Under the pieces are notes generated by a model. It ran no database searches and was not told the DNA's origin. It saw only the letters and a program-made list of their open reading frames with translations. Shown in pieces: positions 5,316 through 5,321 of a stretch of 5,321 nt of DNA (the stretch's first letter is position 1; each line of letters begins with the position of its first letter). The DNA is from Hyphomicrobiales bacterium (GTDB taxonomy: Bacteria > Pseudomonadota > Alphaproteobacteria > Rhizobiales > Beijerinckiaceae): the NCBI GenBank assembly GCA_028290085.1, contig JAQGKN010000039.1, forward strand, positions 1-5,321. The letters run 5' to 3'. The position numbers and the translations under genes are program-made.

Positions 5316-5321
5316 GTGCGA

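Overview
The window reads as a piece of a GC-rich proteobacterial chromosome, most likely alphaproteobacterial. The reasons are the third-position G/C preference, the two-domain DUF6328 membrane protein, the stand-alone protoglobin and the type of NTF2-like/hydrolase pair. I cannot place it to genus. There is no rRNA, tRNA, CRISPR array, intact insertion sequence or phage gene. It looks like an ordinary accessory stretch of small metabolic and stress genes, some of them decaying.

Left part (1-1669, plus strand): a membrane-protein gene built of two tandem DUF6328 domains (44-964) is cut by one in-frame amber codon at 599-601, exactly where the first domain repeat has a CAG glutamine codon. 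Just upstream lies a sequence resembling the alphaproteobacterial general-stress (EcfG-type) promoter. It is followed by a complete protoglobin (1064-1669) with a good ribosome binding site, probably read from the same transcript.

Middle (1670-3323): a minus-strand class I SAM-dependent methyltransferase (about 1839-2480) converges on the protoglobin. Beyond it lies roughly 840 bases with no gene I can name. It holds only short open stretches, possibly decayed coding sequence.

Right part (3324-5315): a plus-strand pair, a DUF1348 NTF2-like protein and an alpha/beta hydrolase with an aspartate nucleophile, sits 57 bases apart like an operon. An RNA hairpin lies in the gap and a strong hairpin follows the second stop codon. 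On the minus strand are a small intact YCII-domain protein (4986-5315) and, directly behind it, the relic of a LysR-type regulator. The relic keeps part of the DNA-binding wing and the extreme C-terminus but has lost the rest.

No clear multi-gene novel system is visible. The points most worth following are the single amber codon in the tandem-domain membrane gene next to the protoglobin, the promoter-like element before it, and the two-ended LysR relic.
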